DNA of 15,871 bases from an uncultured Chitinophagaceae bacterium (lineage in GTDB: Bacteria > Bacteroidota > Bacteroidia > Chitinophagales > Chitinophagaceae): the NCBI GenBank assembly GCA_946885335.1, contig CAMPGG010000046.1:1-15871 (forward strand), in the 5' to 3' direction. Every line of letters begins with the position of its first letter. The first letter of the stretch is position 1. A program made the position numbers and the translations under genes. Below, one piece after another: positions 1-7,093 of this stretch. Under the pieces are notes generated by a model. It had not been told where the DNA came from. It saw only the letters and a program-made list of their open reading frames with translations, and did not search any database.

Positions 1-272
1 ATAAATTCCTTCCAATTTACATACCTGCCTTTCCAGTACAGTAATTTTTATCCTATTAAATTATTTAGCCTGATTATTAATAAGCTTTTATTCATGCTTT
101 GATAATGAAGTTTTTTACATGTAGAGATTCTTCCGCATATAAAATTTAAAAATCAAAGTAAATGATGAATAACAAGCTCTATTATTTCAAAACAAACAAT
201 GCTTCATTTGGCAAAGTTTTTTTATCAGTAAAGGTGAAAGAATGAACTTATTAAAATTTAAAATGTTATATT
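1..272. other. AT-rich non-coding region upstream of the csbD-like gene
   Basis: No ORF of useful length runs through this stretch on either strand. The short minus-strand frames starting near 95 and 120 stop within about 15 codons. It is strongly AT-rich and presumably holds the promoter of the stress cluster that begins at 273. I could not find a TAnnTTTG -7 box with a TTTG -33 box, so the promoter may use another sigma factor or a weak match. I see no hairpin, repeat or RNA gene. Confidence 0.6.
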
Positions 273-464
273 ATGGAAAGTTGGAAATTAAAATTAAAAG
301 GTGGCTGGAATGAAGCCAAAGGTAAGATGAAGCAAAAATATGCTGACCTTACGGATGATGACCTGGCCTATGAAGAAGGAAAAGAAGATGAATTATTAGG
401 ACGTCTGCAGCAAAAAACCGGTCAAACCAAAGACGAGGTTAAAAGATGGATTGATGATCTTTAA
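273..464 (+). CDS. CsbD-like small stress protein
   Basis: This 63-residue, highly charged soluble protein resembles the CsbD family. It has a [24 protein letters not shown] N-terminus, a central acidic stretch ([17 protein letters not shown], about 26-42) and a C-terminal helix rich in Lys/Gln ending in WIDDL. Family members are small general-stress proteins (sigma-B controlled in Bacillus) of unknown biochemical role. Length is typical. The ATG at 273 has no Shine-Dalgarno sequence, as usual in Bacteroidota. It is the first gene of a same-strand cluster with the YtxH-like and YqjE-like genes, 38 bp upstream of the former, which supports an envelope or osmotic stress role. That role is inference; the family assignment is fairly secure. 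Confidence 0.85.
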   Translation: MESWKLKLKGGWNEAKGKMKQKYADLTDDDLAYEEGKEDELLGRLQQKTGQTKDEVKRWIDDL

Positions 465-502
465 TTAACCGCATTATTTTTTTCACACATAAAATTAAAT
501 AT

Positions 503-772
503 ATGAATTCAGGTTCAAAAGTACTGTTAGGCGTTATGGCTGGAGCTGCTGCAGGAGCGATATTAGGAATTTTATTTGCCCCTGAGAAAGGCCCAGAAAC
601 CAGGCGTAGAATTTCAACCAAATCTTCAGACGTAGCTGAATCACTAAAAAGCAAATTCAATGACCTGGTAGATAACATCGCCAGCAAATTTGACAGTGCT
701 AAAGCAGAAGCTGCAGATATGAAAGACAGGGCAACTTCAGGTATTAAGACAGGCGCTCAAAATAGCATGTAA
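503..772 (+). CDS. YtxH domain-containing membrane-anchored protein
   Basis: This is an 89-residue protein with one hydrophobic Gly/Ala-rich segment at about 6-25 (VLLGVMAGAAAGAILGILFA). The YtxH hallmark FAPEKGPETRRR follows immediately (about 25-36). The remaining C-terminal part (40-89) is a charged amphipathic helix rich in Lys, Ala, Asp and Ser. YtxH proteins are small stress-associated proteins probably anchored in the inner membrane by the N-terminal helix; no catalytic activity is known. It lies 38 bp after the CsbD-like gene and 11 bp before the YqjE-like gene, consistent with one transcript. The T-rich spacer before the start (about 475-500) shows no hairpin, so I do not call a terminator there. 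Confidence 0.88.
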   Translation: MNSGSKVLLGVMAGAAAGAILGILFAPEKGPETRRRISTKSSDVAESLKSKFNDLVDNIASKFDSAKAEAADMKDRATSGIKTGAQNSM

Positions 773-783
773 ACTTTATTTTT

Positions 784-1158
784 TTGAACAAGTCCGGAGA
801 AAATACAGATCAGCAAAGTACACCTACAGTTGCAGTAGAAGATTTATTTCATAAAGCAACTGATTATGTTGAAACCAGGTTGGAACTTGCCCGATTAAAA
901 GCAGTAGAAAAATCAGCGGATGCAGCATCATCCATGTATGCAGGTCTCGTTGTATTTTTTATAGCATTTTTATTCATCACGATGTTGAATATAGGGCTGG
1001 CATTAGTTATTGGAGAATGGGTAGGTGTAACTTATTTAGGTTTTTTAATTCTTGCTGGTTTTTATGCACTCACCGGACTTGTTTTTTATCTTAATAAAAA
1101 CAGTTGGCTCAAAACACCGGTGAATAATCGTATTATTAAGAAAATTCTTGGCAATTAA
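784..1158 (+). CDS. YqjE/holin-superfamily-like two-TM membrane protein (TTG start)
   Basis: This 124-residue protein has a polar N-terminus, an amphipathic helix (about 18-48, with an ETRLELARLKAVEK stretch typical of the phage-holin/DUF1469 family) and two transmembrane helices at about 52-76 and 82-104, then a basic tail. Such proteins are common in stress clusters with YtxH and CsbD; despite the holin label they are probably inner-membrane structural or stress proteins rather than lysis factors. The frame is open only from 766 and contains no ATG before the TM helix (Met51), so TTG at 784 is the best start; it preserves the family's N-terminal helix. The stop codon overlaps the next start by one base, suggesting translational coupling. 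Confidence 0.8.
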   Translation: MNKSGENTDQQSTPTVAVEDLFHKATDYVETRLELARLKAVEKSADAASSMYAGLVVFFIAFLFITMLNIGLALVIGEWVGVTYLGFLILAGFYALTGLVFYLNKNSWLKTPVNNRIIKKILGN

Positions 1159-1520
1159 TGGTTCCAATTTCCACATCCAAAGAGTTACAGCAACGTATAG
1201 CCGAACTTCAACAAAAAAAAACGTTGCAGGAATATGCGCTAAAAGAGCAGGCTCAGATAACCATGGAATCATTAAAACCTGGTAATATGATCAGCCATGC
1301 TTTTCACCAGCCAGGCGTTAAAGGAACCATCTTTAATGCTTCACTGGGTTTATTGACAGGCTATTTATCAAAAAAATTATTTTTGGGTCCGGCTTCCGGA
1401 CCTGTTTCCAAAGTAGCCGGCGATGTATTGCAATGGGGCATGGCTGCATTTACAGGCAGCAAAGCCGATAATATCAAAGAAAAAATTGGCGGGTTTTTGC
1501 GGAAAGTAAAATTTAAGTAA
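1158..1520 (+). CDS. Conserved-looking hypothetical protein of the stress cluster
   Basis: I do not recognise this 120-residue protein. Residues about 8-40 are a Gln/Lys/Glu-rich probable coiled coil. The middle (about 55-80) is Gly/Leu-rich and weakly hydrophobic (GTIFNASLGLLTGYLSKKLF), followed by a Gly/Pro segment and another mildly hydrophobic helix (about 86-98). The C-terminus is basic (FLRKVKFK). It has no signal peptide and no clear long TM helix; it may bind membranes peripherally. Its ATG overlaps the stop of the YqjE-like gene (TAATG, 1156-1160), so the two are very likely co-translated and functionally linked. It ends only 4 bp from the convergent acyl-CoA synthetase gene, with no visible terminator between them. 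Confidence 0.75.
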   Translation: MVPISTSKELQQRIAELQQKKTLQEYALKEQAQITMESLKPGNMISHAFHQPGVKGTIFNASLGLLTGYLSKKLFLGPASGPVSKVAGDVLQWGMAAFTGSKADNIKEKIGGFLRKVKFK

Positions 1521-1524
1521 TCAA

Positions 1525-3306
1525 TCAGGCGTATATTCTCTCAATAGCATCCCTGAATTTCTCCATAATAACTTTTCTCTTTAAAGATAATTTTGGTGTC
1601 ATTTCACCTGTCTCCACACTCCATTCATCAGGCAATAATTCAAACTTTTTGATTTGTTCAACGTGGTTGAAATATTTGTTGAAATTTTCAACCAGGTCTT
1701 TATAAAAATCCAATACTGCAGGGTGATGCACCATTTGGTTATTTGTAGTGTAATCAATTTTATTCTGGTGGCACCAGTCTTTCAGATTAGGAAATGAAGG
1801 AACGATCAAAGCCGAAACAAATTTCCTGTCTGAACCAACAATAAGTATTTGTTCCACATAAATACTTTCCTTCATTTTATTTTCAATAGGTAATGGTGCA
1901 ACATATTTACCGCCACTGGTTTTAAACATCTCCTTTTTACGGTCCGTAATTTTTAAGAATTTATCTTTCACAAAAGTGCCAATATCACCTGTATAAAACC
2001 AATCGTCAATAATAACTTCCGCAGTCAGATCAGGCCGTTTGTAATAACCCATCATAATATTAGGTCCTTTGCAAAGTATTTCTCCATCTTCCGCGATTTT
2101 CACTTCAACATGCTCAAGTAAAGGACCAACGGTGCCGAACATGCGCCCTGCTTCATCATATCGATTTACACTGATCACCGGTGAGGTTTCCGTTAACCCA
2201 TAGCCTTCCATGATCGTGAGTTTAGCAGCAGTAAAAATCCTGATCAGCCTGACCTGGCAAGCGGCGCCACCAGTAACAATGCAGACAATATTATTTCCCA
2301 GCGCTTCTCTCCATTTGCTAAAAATGAGTTTATTGGCAATACCTAACTGGAACTTGTACCATGGGCTTAATGGCTGGTTGATCTCAAATTTTGTAGCCAA
2401 TTCATGAGCCCAAAAGAATAATTTCTTTTTAATGCCTGTTAACTCATTTCCTTTTAGCATGATCTTATCATACACTTTTTCAAGTAAACGAGGAACCGTA
2501 GTAAAAAGATGGGGTTGTACTTCTTTCAGGTTATCTCCGATGGTTTCAAGACTTTCTGCATAATAAATGCTGGTACCCTTGAATAAGTAGATGTAAGTGA
2601 CCATTCTTTCAAAAATATGATTCAATGGCAGAAAACTTAAGGCCCTCATATTATCTCCGGGAGGAAAACAAGGCATACTATCCATAACATTACTCAGGAT
2701 GTTTTTATGAGATAACATAACTCCTTTTGGCTTGCCTGTAGTTCCGGAAGTGTAGATAATTGTTGCCAGGTCTTCATATTGAACTGACCGGGAAAAATTT
2801 TTTACTTTCTCTTCCAGTTCAGGTGTAGATAATTGCAAAACTTCTTTCCAGTGTTGTGCATCAGGAACATGTTCAAATGTAAATATGTGTTGTAAGGAAG
2901 GTAACTTATCCTTGATTGTAAGCACTTTTAAAAACAACTCTTCATCATTAACAAAAATCATTTTTGCCTGTGAATCTTCCAGTATAAAATGCAATTCATT
3001 CACACTGATGGTTGGATAAATGGGCGTTAATACACCACCTGATTGTTGAACTGCCAGGTCAAGCATCACCCATTCAGGACGATTTTTTGAAATAACTGCG
3101 ATCTTATCCCTGCTTTCCGGTGTGCCATCATTCCCACTGATACCAAGGCCAACGAGCCCCGCACTCAGTTTAGTAACTGTTTGATAAACTTCTTTTGTGC
3201 TGTACTTGCGCCAGTTTCCGCTCTCTTTTGCAGCCAGCATATCGTCGATAGGATTTTTTTCCAAATGGTACTCAAGGCAATCAAACAATCGTTTTGGTTC
3301 TGTCAT
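1525..3306 (-). CDS. Long-chain acyl-CoA synthetase (AMP-forming, FadD15-like)
   Basis: This 593-residue protein belongs to the adenylate-forming ANL superfamily and activates fatty acids to acyl-CoA through an acyl-AMP intermediate. All core motifs are visible: the P-loop YTSGTTGKPKG (185-195), GYGLTETSP (368-376), the ribose-binding aspartate in FYTGDIG (437-443), the hinge TDRKKEMFKTSGGK (454-467), and the C-terminal GEMTPKLSLKRK (567-578) that carries the catalytic lysine. Length and motif style match the bacterial long-chain FadD15/ACSL group (about 590-600 aa) rather than acetyl-CoA synthetase. No signal peptide is seen, so it is probably cytoplasmic or peripheral to the membrane. It starts at the ATG at 3306, 110 bp after the 2TM gene; whether it has its own promoter is unclear. 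The exact chain-length specificity cannot be read from the sequence. Confidence 0.93.
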   Translation of the reverse strand: MTEPKRLFDCLEYHLEKNPIDDMLAAKESGNWRKYSTKEVYQTVTKLSAGLVGLGISGNDGTPESRDKIAVISKNRPEWVMLDLAVQQSGGVLTPIYPTISVNELHFILEDSQAKMIFVNDEELFLKVLTIKDKLPSLQHIFTFEHVPDAQHWKEVLQLSTPELEEKVKNFSRSVQYEDLATIIYTSGTTGKPKGVMLSHKNILSNVMDSMPCFPPGDNMRALSFLPLNHIFERMVTYIYLFKGTSIYYAESLETIGDNLKEVQPHLFTTVPRLLEKVYDKIMLKGNELTGIKKKLFFWAHELATKFEINQPLSPWYKFQLGIANKLIFSKWREALGNNIVCIVTGGAACQVRLIRIFTAAKLTIMEGYGLTETSPVISVNRYDEAGRMFGTVGPLLEHVEVKIAEDGEILCKGPNIMMGYYKRPDLTAEVIIDDWFYTGDIGTFVKDKFLKITDRKKEMFKTSGGKYVAPLPIENKMKESIYVEQILIVGSDRKFVSALIVPSFPNLKDWCHQNKIDYTTNNQMVHHPAVLDFYKDLVENFNKYFNHVEQIKKFELLPDEWSVETGEMTPKLSLKRKVIMEKFRDAIERIYA

Positions 3307-3416
3307 GTCAAGTATGATTTATTGTTGATATCAGCGTTTAATCAAAAGCGTTATTTGCGGTTAAATCTACCGCTTATAAACATTCGAAATAAATAATGAA
3401 TGATAAAGTATAGAAA

Positions 3417-3707
3417 TCAGGCTTCCTTATTTTTCTCTGCATTCCTCTTTAGTTTTTCAAATTCCCTGTCTGCAAGTGTTTCTTTATCTGCACCATAAGC
3501 ATCGAAATACTGGAAAGCTAAACCTAGTCCCCAACCCAGCATAGGCCATATGGGCCATGGCCAATTCATATTGCGACCGTGCATACCGAGGGTAAACCAC
3601 CAGATAGCCCAAAAAAATGCACTGGCGATCAGGTATATGCTGAGGCTTTTTTTAAATTCGGCTCGTTTGCGGGCTAATTTCCATAATCGTTTTTCTTGTT
3701 CATCCAT
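3417..3707 (-). CDS. 2TM domain-containing protein
   Basis: This 96-residue protein has a charged N-terminal helix, two predicted membrane helices (about 22-41 and 51-69) joined by a short Trp/Pro/Asn-rich loop (HGRNMNWPWPIWP), and a charged C-terminal helix (about 73-96). This arrangement, with a basic RKRAEFKKS lead-in to the first helix and an FEKLKRNAEK-type tail, matches the 2TM domain family common in Bacteroidota. In that phylum the domain also occurs fused to LytTR or histidine kinase proteins; here it is stand-alone. Function is unknown. A small inverted repeat GTTCA-N4-TGAAC (3709-3722) lies directly before the start. Confidence 0.85.
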   Translation of the reverse strand: MDEQEKRLWKLARKRAEFKKSLSIYLIASAFFWAIWWFTLGMHGRNMNWPWPIWPMLGWGLGLAFQYFDAYGADKETLADREFEKLKRNAEKNKEA

Positions 3708-3750
3708 GGTTCATGTTTGAACAAACAATTTATTGAAAAAAATCAGGAAC

Positions 3751-3787
3751 AAAAAAAGCGGCTTTACACCCAGGTGCAAAGCCGCTT
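3751..3787 (-). terminator. Rho-independent terminator of the TPR gene
   Basis: A 15-bp stem with one mismatch is formed by 3756-3770 and 3773-3787 (AAGCGGCTTTACACC pairing with GGTGCAAAGCCGCTT). Read on the minus strand, the stem is followed by a run of T (complement of the A7 run at 3751-3757). It begins 14 bp past the TAA of the TPR gene. There is no U tract on the plus-strand side, so it works in the minus direction only. It separates the TPR gene from the downstream 2TM gene. Confidence 0.88.
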
Positions 3788-3800
3788 GAGTATAAAAATT

Positions 3801-4817
3801 TTATTGAGCCTGGTAATACTGGCCAGCAGGCATTTTAAAGATCCTGCCTTTTTGAAAGTCTGTAAATTTTGTATAAGCCGCCTGGTGTGTATTGACCCAT
3901 GTTTCAAATGCGGGTAAGTTTTCAACGGTGCCAAACAACCATTGATTATATGCTTCAAACATTCCCTCTTTCAGCAATTGCTGGTGATAGTCAAACAAAC
4001 GGAATGGATATTTTGCCGCATTGCCGGCAAACCAGTCCGTAATAAATCGGGTACGCATCATTGTTAGTGTAGCGGTTGTTACTCCCCGGTTGGCAATAGA
4101 ACTTTGCCGGCTAAAAGTTTGTAATACGGCTTTGGCAAATTCACTTTTTGTATTTTCTGCCCCTTTCATCATATCAGCCTCCGCAAATAATTTTTCTTTG
4201 TAAGCACTGAGTAATAATTCTTTCATGGCGGCTCCCCTTTGCGTCAGGCTTTCCATGTTAACAAAGATCTCACCATATAAAAGGCTCCATACTTTATCTT
4301 TTGTATAAAAATAATAGAGTGCCGCGTTGTAATAGTTTCCACTGTAAGCAGGGTCTAATTGAATACCTTTTTCCCAATACTTAATAGCATCGTAATCTTT
4401 TTTTGCCCATAAAAGTTCGCCATATTCGCTGTGCAACGGGCCACTATTTGGAAATTTTTTCAAGCCTTTTTTATACAGTTTATCCGCTTCTTTCACATCT
4501 TCCAGGGCCTTATAAACATTACCGGCAATCTGGAATGTTATTACGTCTGCATCGGGTCTGTCAATGATGGCTTTTACACCATCTAAAGCTTTTTCATAAT
4601 CGCGTTTGTAATAATATGCCTGGACCAGGTCTTTTTGTAATTCAAGATTGTTTTTATCCTGCATTAAAGCCCTGTTCAAAATAATGATGGCATTGTCATA
4701 ATCACCCTGCCTGAGAAAAGTGCGGGCATTTTCCTGTAATGATTCAGTTGTTTGCTGCGCATAGAGGTTAAATCCGAACAGCGTGGCGATTAAAAAAGAA
4801 AAAACTATTTTTTGCAT
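3801..4817 (-). CDS. Secreted tetratricopeptide repeat protein
   Basis: I place the start at 4817, giving 338 aa, because this yields a clean signal peptide (MQKIVFSFLIATLFGFNLYA, then QQ). The open frame extends upstream to 4865, but that adds a non-signal-like leader. After the signal peptide, residues about 24-185 are TPR-like helix pairs with typical motifs (FLRQGDYDNAIIILNRALMQ, AYYYKRDYEKALDGV, YKKGLKKFPNSGPLHSEYGE, YWEKGIQLDP). The C-terminal half is helical without recognisable domain motifs. The protein is probably periplasmic and a protein-interaction module; its partner is unknown. A strong terminator lies just downstream, and the DUF1015 gene ends 72 bp upstream, so the two could share a transcript. 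Confidence 0.85.
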   Translation of the reverse strand: MQKIVFSFLIATLFGFNLYAQQTTESLQENARTFLRQGDYDNAIIILNRALMQDKNNLELQKDLVQAYYYKRDYEKALDGVKAIIDRPDADVITFQIAGNVYKALEDVKEADKLYKKGLKKFPNSGPLHSEYGELLWAKKDYDAIKYWEKGIQLDPAYSGNYYNAALYYFYTKDKVWSLLYGEIFVNMESLTQRGAAMKELLLSAYKEKLFAEADMMKGAENTKSEFAKAVLQTFSRQSSIANRGVTTATLTMMRTRFITDWFAGNAAKYPFRLFDYHQQLLKEGMFEAYNQWLFGTVENLPAFETWVNTHQAAYTKFTDFQKGRIFKMPAGQYYQAQ

Positions 4818-4889
4818 AAATATATTTGTGTCAGTCAGATGGATAAAATCCACTGCCAGTTGCAAGATTACTAATAATTACAGCGCCCT

Positions 4890-6110
4890 TTAAACAAGGT
4901 GTGTTAAAAGTCCGTCCCGGAGCTTTGGCTCAAACCAGGTGCTTTTTGGCGGCATAACATTTCCACTGTCAGCAATATCAAACAATTGTTGAATGGTTAC
5001 CGGGTGCAAACTGAATGCCACTTTCATTTCCCCGCTGTTAACCCTTTTTTCCAATTCCGTTAATCCGCGAATTCCACCTACAAAATCTATTCTTTTATCT
5101 GTCCGCTGGTCTTTTATTCCCAATATCTTATCCAGTATTTTATCAGATAGTACAGAAATATCTAAAACACCAATTGGGTCGTTGGTACCGGGGTTTTCTT
5201 TTGGTTTCAGTTTGTACCATTGCCCGTTCAGGAACATGCCAAACTCATATTTTTCTTTTGGTTTTACGGCTTCGCCGGAAGGGGTGATTTGAAAATCATT
5301 TTCCAGCGTTTTTAAAAAATCTACATCTGAAATTCCATTCAGGTCTTTTACGACCCGGTTATAATCCAATATGGCTAACTGGCCAGCCGGAAAAATAGTG
5401 GTTAAAAAGTATTGCGCATCGCCACTATCAGCCAATTCCTTGCTTACTTTGGCAGCAGAAGCAGCGCGGTGGTGCCCGTCCGCTATATAAGTGGCCGTAA
5501 TTTTTTCCTCAAATAACTCCGTAATAGAATCGATGGTTGCTGCGTTATCAATGATCCAGATTGTATGTTGAATGCCATCGGGAGTGGTGAAATTATACGT
5601 AGCCAGGTTATCATGTTTCCAGTGATCAAATATTTCATCCAGTTCTTCTAAATCATGGCAGGCCAGGAATACATTACCTGTTTGGGCACGGGTTGTTTTT
5701 ATATGGTTGATGCGATCCTGTTCTTTTTCGGGCCTGGTAAATTCATGCTTTTTGATGATGCCATTAAAATAATCTTCAATGGAGGAAACACAAACGAGGC
5801 CCGTTTGATTTCTACCGTTCATGGTTAGTTGATAAATATAGTAACAGGGTTTTTCTTCCTGCACCAGGACATTTTCATCCATAAACTTTTCCAGGTTTTC
5901 TTTTGCTTTTTCATAAACCTGTTTATCGTGTATATCCACATCTTCGGGCAGATCAATTTCCGACTTGGTGATATGCAGAAAAGAAACTGCATTGCCTGCT
6001 GCTTCTGTTTTAGCTTCTTCCCTGTTCAAAACATCATAAGGACGGGAAGCCACAAGGGCTGCATGTTCTACTGCAGGCCGCAAAGCTTTGAATGGTTTTA
6101 TTTTTGCCAT
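4890..6110 (-). CDS. DUF1015 family protein
   Basis: This 406-residue cytoplasmic protein has the DUF1015 hallmarks: an N-terminal KPFKALRP and RPYDVL (about 22-28), the conserved IKKHEFTRPEKEQDRINH block (119-136), and the ADGHHRAASA motif (210-219). The family is widespread in Bacteroidota and Firmicutes, lacks an established biochemical function, and is often found near serine biosynthesis genes; none is present here. I choose ATG 6110 rather than the upstream start at 6164: MAKIKPF is the usual family N-terminus, and a -7-like box (GATATTTG on the minus strand, 6117-6124) sits immediately before it. The gene diverges from the flavin-reductase-like gene. Confidence 0.88.
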   Translation of the reverse strand: MAKIKPFKALRPAVEHAALVASRPYDVLNREEAKTEAAGNAVSFLHITKSEIDLPEDVDIHDKQVYEKAKENLEKFMDENVLVQEEKPCYYIYQLTMNGRNQTGLVCVSSIEDYFNGIIKKHEFTRPEKEQDRINHIKTTRAQTGNVFLACHDLEELDEIFDHWKHDNLATYNFTTPDGIQHTIWIIDNAATIDSITELFEEKITATYIADGHHRAASAAKVSKELADSGDAQYFLTTIFPAGQLAILDYNRVVKDLNGISDVDFLKTLENDFQITPSGEAVKPKEKYEFGMFLNGQWYKLKPKENPGTNDPIGVLDISVLSDKILDKILGIKDQRTDKRIDFVGGIRGLTELEKRVNSGEMKVAFSLHPVTIQQLFDIADSGNVMPPKSTWFEPKLRDGLLTHLV

Positions 6111-6193
6111 AGTGCGCAAATATCTGAAATCCTGACCACCTAAACCAAATGCCACAAAACTCATTTTAGAAAAAGGTTCTTTTAATTTGCACC
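6111..6193. promoter_or_regulatory. Divergent promoter region with two close -7-like boxes
   Basis: This 83-bp gap separates two divergent genes. On the minus strand GATATTTG (6117-6124) matches TAnnTTTG at all but one position, with a TTTG -33 candidate (CAAA on the plus strand at 6146-6149) 21 bp away. On the plus strand TTAATTTG (6182-6189) also has one mismatch, without a clear -33 box. Both boxes end 4-6 bp before the respective start codon, which would imply very short or leaderless mRNAs. These are weak consensus matches. Confidence 0.35.
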
Positions 6194-7093
6194 ATGATCA
6201 TTACGTTAAAAGATTTAAAAACAGCCGACAGGCAATATTACCTGCAGCATATCATTGCACCGCGGCCAATTTGCTTTGCATCAACTATGGATAAAGAAGG
6301 GAATGTCAATCTCAGCCCTTTTAGTTTTTTCAACATGTTTTCTTCTAATCCTCCTGTTGTAATATTTTCACCTGCACGCAGGGTTCGGGATAATACGACC
6401 AAACACAGTTTGCAAAATGTAATGGAAGTGCCTGAAGTAGTGATCAATATGGTAACCTATTCAATGGTGCAGCAAACATCACTGGCCAGTTGCGAATATC
6501 CCAGGGAGGTAAATGAATTTATCAAAGCAGGATTTACAATGGAAAAAGCCACCGTTGTTGGTCCACCCATGGTAAAAGAAAGCCAGGCAAAACTGGAATG
6601 CCGGGTGATGGAAATTAAATCGTTGGGCGATGGAGGTGGTGCGGGGCAGTTGGTTATTTGTGAGGTCCTGGTGATGCACATTGACGACAGTTTATTTACC
6701 GATTTACCAGGGAATGATGGAATGAGAAGATTGGATCAGCGCAAAATAAACCAGGTGGCAAGATTGGGTGGGGACTGGTATTGCCAGGTGAATGAACATA
6801 ACCTGTTCCAGGTTGCCAAACCCAATACACAGTTAGGTATTGGGATAGACGCATTGCCTGCGCATATCCGTAACAGTAATATCCTGACCGGCAATCACCT
6901 GGGGCAATTGGCCAATGTAAATGAAATGCCTGTTATTGATGCCGCATTCAATGATGATCACCTGAAACAAATCATTCAATATTACAGTATTAATCCTGCA
7001 GACATGGAGCAGGAACTGCATCGCTATGCTGCGCAATTATTAAAACAAGATAAAGTAAATGAAGCCTGGCAGGTTTTACTCGCTACTGGTTAA
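6194..7093 (+). CDS. Flavin reductase-like (FMN-binding split-barrel) protein
   Basis: This 299-residue protein has the FMN-binding split barrel of the flavin reductase-like domain in its first about 200 residues: HIIAPRPICFAST (19-31), NLSPFSFFNMF (39-49), SSNPPVVIFSP (50-60), the NxVT strand near 85-88 and the EFIKAGF segment (108-114). Family members bind FMN and reduce it or related flavins with NAD(P)H, or act as flavin-binding oxidoreductases of unknown substrate. The C-terminal about 90 residues are mostly helical and variable in the family. The start at 6194 gives the canonical N-terminus. Its TAA overlaps the stop of the convergent ydbT-like gene. The physiological substrate cannot be told from the sequence. 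Confidence 0.88.
   Translation: MIITLKDLKTADRQYYLQHIIAPRPICFASTMDKEGNVNLSPFSFFNMFSSNPPVVIFSPARRVRDNTTKHSLQNVMEVPEVVINMVTYSMVQQTSLASCEYPREVNEFIKAGFTMEKATVVGPPMVKESQAKLECRVMEIKSLGDGGGAGQLVICEVLVMHIDDSLFTDLPGNDGMRRLDQRKINQVARLGGDWYCQVNEHNLFQVAKPNTQLGIGIDALPAHIRNSNILTGNHLGQLANVNEMPVIDAAFNDDHLKQIIQYYSINPADMEQELHRYAAQLLKQDKVNEAWQVLLATG

Noticed and set aside
242..313. A 23-codon ORF (ATG 242, TGA 311-313) overlapping the csbD-like start in another frame, possible leader peptide
   Set aside because: It is short, AT-rich and has no recognisable motif or strong initiation signal; such frames are expected by chance.
784..1158. Phage holin or prophage remnant
   Set aside because: The holin label comes from a superfamily name; the gene sits with csbD- and ytxH-like genes, and no lysis, capsid or integrase gene is nearby.
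1521..1524. Expected terminator between the convergent 120-aa gene and the acyl-CoA synthetase gene
   Set aside because: Only 4 bp separate the stop codons, and no hairpin with a T tract is visible around them on either strand.
4818..4865. N-terminal extension of the TPR protein
   Set aside because: The extra 16 residues are not signal-like and would bury a clean signal peptide that begins at the ATG at 4817.
6111..6164. N-terminal extension of the DUF1015 protein
   Set aside because: The family N-terminus begins at MAKIKPF, and a -7-like box lies inside the extension, so it is probably not transcribed or translated.
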